A stretch of 64,000 nt of DNA from Dictyophora rubrovolvata (lineage: Eukaryota; Basidiomycota; Agaricomycetes; Phallales; Phallaceae), in assembly GCA_029959195.1 (NCBI GenBank), contig CP114122.1, positions 248,001 through 312,000 on the forward strand. Reading direction: 5' to 3'. A model generated the notes under the pieces. The model worked only from the letters and a program-made list of their open reading frames with translations. It had not been told where the DNA came from and searched no databases. The first letter of the stretch is position 1. The number at the start of each line of letters is the position of its first letter. The position numbers and the translations under genes were made by a program. Shown here piece by piece: positions 57,505 through 64,000 of the stretch.

Positions 57505-60500
57505 TGTCCTCAAGCTCGGACAGAATGGTCCCTTCATGGACCATTAACAACCAAGCCCTGAACAACAAACTACAACTACCGTCCGTCACCACGTGCACTG
57601 GCTGCGTCCTGCGAGGTTAAAGGACAATAATTGTACACGGCGTCTCGCAGAAAAGACTGAAGGATCTGATCATGGAGTTGATATCAGAGACACTGGAGGG
57701 ACGGTTGGACTCAAGAGCCACCTAGTGATAACATACCGCGATGGTACATACTTCGGTAATCTTAAAATATGATTTTGTCCCAATGCAATTCCTGGCCAGG
57801 ACGTAGATGACTTGTGTCGCAACTAGCGGTTATGATTTAGATAGAACTTGTTATTTAGTGCTCGAAATATAGAGCTTTATATACAAAATTATAAATATGA
57901 AAAGGTGAAAACCAACTACCGGGATTATAATATTTTACTAAGACTTAACTAATGCGTCGTCGCCGACGACGCAATATTAATTTGACTGTTACTAGCCGGC
58001 GACTCCGATACCAACAACTTGCGAATGCGCGATGGAGGTATATTTTTTTGAGTTTTCAGATGACCGTTCACTCTCTCAGACAGAAGCCTTTGAGCTGAAT
58101 AAAAACGAAGCCACCGGTACCAAAACCATCACACTAAGTCTATTAGTAGTTTGATATCAAGCCATTTGATTTGAAAAAAAAGTTCTACTTTGATATAGCG
58201 TCATGATGTAGGTACACGGGGGAGGTCTATATAAATTTCATCTATTTGTAGTAATCTCTACAGCGTCTATTTGACTCTATGCGTAAGACCAGGTTGAGCT
58301 AGACGGGTAGGAAGAGGGTCTGCTATCTGTGACTCGGGTCTGTTTCTCCACACAACTGTCAACCGTGATCGCGTGATCCCCACTAGCAGTGCAGTTTAGA
58401 TCCATTCAAGGGACCCAAAATGTTATATTTGAGTTCGGAAGCCTCAGATCTTCAGGGACTAGATGGATTCCGTTTTCTTCAATTTCCAATGACATCAATA
58501 ACCTTCATTCTTTTGAGCTAAACAACAGCCAGTCCCTTACAGAACTGAGAAACCTTTAGCCTCGACAGCAACGCGTACGCCTGTCCTCAATACATGAAAC
58601 AGCTCTCGCAGAACGATACCAGTAGCATGGATTGGATCTAAACAAGACTGTCTTGTTTATCGGATCATCCCATGATAGGTATGTAGAATTTTACCAATTA
58701 ATTTAATTTCTGATCTGTAGACACCTTTATAGGAACAATATCCGTACCGTAACTTCTGCAAAGAGACATATGGAAAGTATTGGCGGTCATACAGGTATTT
58801 TGGGTGTAAAGGCTTTAATTTCGTCAGGTATGATAATTCAAGCGTAGCCGGCTTTGTCGTCTTCAAAAATATGATTTCATCCTGGCATTCTGGTTCACGT
58901 ATGGTACTAACGCAGACGATTACGACTGGTTTTCGCCTTCCGAAGCCAAACCGTTAACATTTGAAATAGAGTAAGCGAGGGCAGTGCGGCGCACTTGACT
59001 TCTTTCCTTAATGTTTTCAAAATTTGCGAAGATCAAAGATATTATGATCCCATGGATGATTCAAGGGGGTCTACATTCTCCCAATCTGGTCATTGAAGTA
59101 CGTATGTATACCGAACCTATTGAGCCTTTCGTGGTCACTCACCTTCTCTCCAGACCAGTTTATTTTGGGACGACGGTTTTCTGAAACAAGTAATTACCAG
59201 AGAAGAAGCACGCTATTCACAGAAGGTCACAGCTAGCGGTTCATTCAAATCGTCAAGGGCACGAGGCTTTCACATACTCGGAATTGACACGCCACCGTTC
59301 TCGGATCTAACCAGCTCATGAGTCATGACACTGCTAGAAACCTATTTCTTTCACACGTTCTCTTTTCGGTGGTAACCTATCATGTTGTGTACACGGCATT
59401 TACGAGGCTCAAACGAGTGGAATAGGGTTTTAAGGTGAGCTTGCTTCTTGATATTCAAGTAGGGTTTCAGCACACACATCCGATCTCCAGAATATTTCAA
59501 TTAGACCAGAACTTGAGTCTTAAATTATTTGTGAGACCTGCTTTGCATTATGGGGGGAAACTGAACTCACGATGTCACAGACGTACCAGGAGGATCTCTT
59601 AGAGGGATATACAGAGTGTGTTTGACTCGAAATGAATTTTTTTCAGGACTTCTTCCTGACATGCTCGCCTCTAGCTTCTATGATGGCGATCAGCATTTCA
59701 ATCACGGTCCTGTGATATGGCTATCTGGGGAGTGAGCAGACTTCTACGTCGACACGCCTTTGCCGTATGTTAATATTTGTAAAACAGCATGACTTTGTTC
59801 TACTTGAAACAAGCCATCATGGGCGAGTGCTGGCCATGGTCTTGTAGGGCAGTTGAAACCGATCAAGTAAACAACGACATCGGCTTGTGTCGCGACCGGC
59901 ACGTTTAGACCTTCAACATTCACCTGCTGAGTTTGTTGAAAACCAGTTAGATAATTGCTTGATATACTCATAATACTTTTGGAAGTGAGGTTTTACACTG
60001 TTAGGTCCGGAGTTCATGATCGTTTAGTACGCCTAGAAAAACATGAATAATAAAGCAGCCTAAGTCTTGTTCAAGCAGGATTATTATTAATGCCGCATGC
60101 GCTATAGCAACTACGAGCTTGAATGCAAAAAGAAAATTTAATCATATTATTATAGCCTGGGTAATCATTCGTATATTTCAAGGAAACTACTGATTCCAAC
60201 TTTGGCAAAGAACCGAAGAGGTAATTACAAGAAAAAGAATTAATTCTTGTGATTGGACCTCAGCGGTTTGCCACTAGTAAGAAATCAAGTCGTAAGCAAT
60301 ATATCTGAGAAATGTTACAAACAGCTTAGTATACAAGCTATCTCATATGCCCTCAGCACACAATCCACAGGGGCACTATTTAAACGACACCCGGTATATG
60401 TTGAATCCATGCTGAGCTTTTGGTAAAAGTGAAGCTCAGAGGAGTTATGTGATGGAGAGAAAGTTCGAGGGATATTGGAATTTCTACTGTGGATAGAATA

Positions 60501-61576
60501 AAATACACCTTTTATATATGCTACTGAAACCAAACTACCGTTCCCCTTTTTTGACGCCGAATCATCGGGTTCGGATCGTCACCGCGTTATTTAATGTTAT
60601 TCCTATCATCTAGTGTTCCAAATCAGCTCTAAACTAAGCCAACCTCGAAAAATTCAACTGTCGATTTGAATTACTTGTCTCAAAAAAGCTTAGAGAGTTA
60701 GGCAAGTGGGAAAGGCAGGTGAATATACCTGCGCCGTAGCTCCGAAGTGGGACGGCATACAAATTCGTCGAGTCAGACTCAGCTCGGCTTCCAACGGAAA
60801 GGAACAATCTGACTCGCCCAAAACTGCGGGTTCGATACTTTCTGAGGGCAGATTCGCTGTTTTCTACTGCACAGACGAGAAAATCTGCAAGCCACAGTAA
60901 AGGGAGATATTTCTATTTCTAATGCAAAGTCAGAATTCGGTCGATATCTTTTCCGTGCAACTGCGTGGAAGAAGTCACTTGAAAGGAGTCATGTCTGGGT
61001 TTAGTTTTTTTCTAAGGGCGGCCATCGGAATGAGCGAGGGAGATCTGCAATGTGACGTAAAAACTAATGAAAGAGCTAAAATCCAGTGCTGTCGGCGCTG
61101 TCCAGACTGCAGTCAAAGCTCCTTTAGAAGTGGTTACACCCCTGTTTTGTTTCCTTTCGGGAACAATAGGCTGAATACTCGAAAAATGAAAACTTCAACG
61201 GACTGCGACATGTCAGGGAAGTTAAGTGGCCATCACGGGAATAGCACGATACCGTGCATCGATCCACTTCGACTTCGCAAAAGTGACGTGCGCGAACAGA
61301 CGTAATTAATTGATCAATATTACTACACCTGACAAGGAAAACTGCGTAAAAAAAGACACATGCTAGGATACAACCAATGAAGTATTGTTGATATAGAGAA
61401 AGAACACAGACGAACAGCGAATAGTTCAAGAGACAGGAAACGACAGCGAGATGGAAATGCTATATGTTGTAATGAAAGACAAATACTGCGAAGAGTAAAA
61501 TAGAAGCCAGACAAACTCAGATAATCTAGAGTGAGGAAGGAGGGCATAAGAATACATGGCGTGCGTAGGTCGCGTT
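57505..61576. other. Gene-poor intergenic region
   Basis: About 4 kb with no supported gene. A minus-strand frame at 59744-59971 (75 residues, containing ADVVVYLIGFNCPTRPWPAL) may be a leftover exon but has no recognised family. Frames at 60706-60900 and 60922-61305 on the plus strand have no motifs. The right end lies 3' of SET1. Confidence 0.4.
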
Positions 61577-64000
61577 TCAATTAAGGTATCCTCGGCATTT
61601 AGCAGCGCCGCATAAACAGGGTATCTTCTCTTGCTCAATTGGGAAGTGATAGTCTAATTTGGAAAGAAAAAGTTAATTGATGTACAGATACTCAGCGACC
61701 CTGTTTTAACATACCGTATGTAATCTCATCGCCCAATTCAATGTCTTGTTTGGCGTAAATGACGATTTTCTTCTCGCCGTTGATAGTAATAATTTTCGCT
61801 GTACAATTCGGATCGCATGCATGATTAATCAGACGCCTATTTCCAAATAAATCACAAAAAAAAAAATCAGCGATGAGAATTCCGGTGAAAGCAACGGTTG
61901 TGAAAAAAAAATATACCCAAGATTACCCTTCTTTGTTGCATCCACAACGACATTATCATCGATCCGGAATAGGTAACTGCTTCCAATACCTTGACGCTCG
62001 TACGCCTTCTCACGCTTATCCGCGACGGCCTGTCGGATAACTTCACCCACGTACTCGATCACCATTTCACCTTTGGCAATTCGTTCCATGGCATAAAGAC
62101 CCCAGTCATGGATAGGACTGCGTGCAAACCGCAATTGTTTCTTCCGTGTCTGCAGCTGATTAAACTTGATGAGGATTGAGGTATCAACGCCACCACCACC
62201 AACAGTGGGGCCCGTATCGACAAGACTAAGAGCCAGGGCACGATTGAGATCATCCATACCTCTTGCTTGTCCACGCGCATTAGCACGATTGGACCGGGAA
62301 GAAGTTAGAACAGTCGGCGCCGGCGCTTCAATGGCATTCTTGTCAGAACCATTGACGCCGCCAGCCCCATTACCAGCGCCACCTTTAGTAGTAGCCCGAA
62401 CAGTGTATTGTTTGACATAAGAGGCTTTCTCTGAATGAGGTATCTTGTAATACCCCTCTGTGCGCGCTGAACCAGTAACGTGCACGCGGAAGCGGGATGG
62501 CTTAGCTGGAGGTTGAGTCTGGGTCGCATCTGTCTCCTCTTCCGAGTCTTCTTCACCAGCCTCAACATGTCGAAATGTTCCCAATTCCTCACCAATAACG
62601 GCCTTGGCGAAATATACATCTTCATCATCTTCACATAACCCAAGGTTGATTAGATCCGGTAAGGTAGGAGTGAGTGCACGAGGCGATGGTGATGCTGAAG
62701 GAGATGGAGAACGCAACGACACGGGCGGTGGCGTCGATTCTTGAGTTTGAGACAGTAATCTTTCCTTTTCCCCACCTTTTGCACCCTTGACCTGTTTTCG
62801 CAGCTGGTCCTTCGCCTTAGTCTTGGTTTGAACTTGTTTGGCGAATTTCGGCCTCTTCCCTCTGATAGGAGGCGTGTCGGCACTTAGGTGCGCATCCGTC
62901 ACCTGTTCAGAATCAAGATCAACTTCGGCGTCGGACCTTGCATCATCGGGTTGGCGTTCCTGTTCAGCTTCTGACTCTTCGTCTGAATCGTCAATACGTT
63001 TGCGAGACCTAACGTCTTTCTTAGTCGTGACGACAGTGGGAGCAGCACCACCAGGTTTCTTCTTAGATCTGTCCTTCTCATCCTTAATCGAGATCCCATT
63101 TTCTTCCACCCTCCGCCGCTTCAGCTGCCTCTGTTCTTCGTCTTCCTCCATCCTATCATCCTCTCCTTTCAACTTCTTCGACCTCTTCTTCTCCGTCTTC
63201 TCTTCCCGATCGTCTTCTTGGAACTCAGGTCCGAGAGACTCAACACGCCGCCTCTTCTCACTCCTCTCGTCTCTTTCATCCTCTTCACGCTCTCTCTTCT
63301 TTTTCTTCTTAAAACTCAGCCCTTTCAAACCCGCGCCCGTCCCACCGACCTTAACCTCCCCTTGTTGTGCCGCAATTCGCGCCAAGGCACCTACACCTAA
63401 CCCAAAGCCAAACTCACCGCCAGCACTTCTAACTTCTCTTTCCCGTTCTCTCTCTTCCCGGCGCTTGGTACGAGCTTCTTCAATCATCTCCCGTATTCGC
63501 AAGCCAATAACTCGCTCAGTGACATCCTTCTCCAAAAGATGTCGTAGTTCCTGCACGATGATATTCCGGGCATTCATAAGGAGAGAGGGAGCGTCTGTGT
63601 CTGGGATTCCACTTGATGAAGAGACACTGGTAGAGGGTGTAGTTGTGTCGTGAATTGAGATGGGTACGGAAGCGGCGCTGCCGCCTGTTACTTGGTCTAA
63701 TAGAGAAGATGACGATGGCTGGTGAACACTTAAGGCGAGTGTACGACCGTTGAATGTACGCTGTGCCAGAACAAGTTGACATCGACGTGCAGTGTCATGG
63801 TGCTTGAAAGTAATGTAGAAGTGTTGGAAATCATGTAGAACCTGCGAATGTCAGGAATGCAAAAAAAAATGTTCAGTAAAAAAAAGAAAATATGAAGAAG
63901 AAAGTGCAAAACGGCGTACCTTATCAACGTCCACCTCTGCGAAAAGGTCCCTCACGTCTTTCTCAAGCTCCTTATCGCCTTCCTCTCCAAGACCAATACC
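61577..64000 (-). CDS. SET1: SET1 histone H3-lysine-4 methyltransferase (5' end outside window)
   Basis: The gene enters from the right edge. Exons 64000-63920 and the one beginning at 63841 carry an RRM-like piece ([30 protein letters not shown]). A long charged, low-complexity middle part follows, with Lys/Arg/Glu repeats ([20 protein letters not shown]). Then comes the N-SET region ([20 protein letters not shown]) and the SET domain: [70 protein letters not shown] (exon 61836-61715) and DEITYDYHF. The post-SET motif [13 protein letters not shown] ends at 61577 with its three Cys. The enzyme, in the COMPASS complex, methylates histone H3 Lys4 at active promoters. NHxCDPN has Ala where many paralogues have Ser or Cys. 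Codon use and domains look intact. Confidence 0.9.

Noticed and set aside
57107-57620. Two small proteins sharing LNELAWRLAETSETG
   Set aside because: They are the two arms of an inverted repeat read outward, and independent genes are not supported.
62838-63653. 271-residue plus-strand Ser-rich frame
   Set aside because: It is opposite the charged middle of SET1; the Ser/Leu-rich translation is what the reverse of Glu/Lys/Arg-rich codons produces.

Overview
The window looks like a gene-dense piece of a basidiomycete (Agaricomycete mushroom) nuclear genome. Genes have many short GT-AG introns of about 45-100 bases, intergenic spaces are 0.3-4 kb, and the families are typical of mushrooms: an HsbA-like protein, a DUF6533-type seven-helix protein, F-box proteins, a GH31 alpha-xylosidase, class 3 lipase, pepsin-like protease, adenylate-forming enzymes and SET1. 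Most genes had to be reassembled by reading through splice sites, so exon limits are my own readings and have not been tested against RNA. No ribosomal RNA, tRNA, CRISPR or bacterial-type operon was seen.

Layout. 1-6.3 kb is an AT-rich accessory island: the 3' end of a 2-oxoglutarate/iron dioxygenase-like gene, a decayed integrase-core element on the minus strand with an LTR-like insertion inside its tail, and a decayed alpha-type protein kinase gene. 7.9-14.1 kb holds two minus-strand housekeeping-type genes: a single-pass membrane protein with a huge disordered tail and a peroxisomal alpha/beta hydrolase with a PTS1 tail. 14.1-26.3 kb is gene-poor and contains an HsbA-like gene, two related cysteine-rich small proteins and a gene resembling a fungal transcription-factor middle region. 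27.0-36.4 kb contains an F-box protein, a secreted aspartic protease, a multi-helix membrane protein and a secreted lipase. 37-45.6 kb has an LTR-retrotransposon gag fossil, an alpha-xylosidase, a small membrane protein, an HNH-nuclease-like protein and an endonuclease/exonuclease/phosphatase-fold protein.

45.6-57.5 kb contains two tRNA-derived SINE copies in head-to-head orientation, a membrane-anchored histidine acid phosphatase (phytase-like), a tandem pair of stand-alone adenylate-forming enzymes, and a long inverted repeat. 57.5-61.6 kb is apparently non-coding. From 61.6 kb to the window end is SET1 (histone H3K4 methyltransferase), whose 5' end lies outside.

The genes do not form one obvious pathway. 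Several are secreted or surface-active functions that a wood- or litter-degrading fungus would use (protease, lipase, phytase, xyloglucan-side-chain xylosidase). The most unusual items are the paired cysteine-rich proteins, the leaderless HsbA-like protein, the tandem reductase-less adenylating enzymes, the inverted SINE pair and the phosphatase-fold protein that has lost a catalytic motif.
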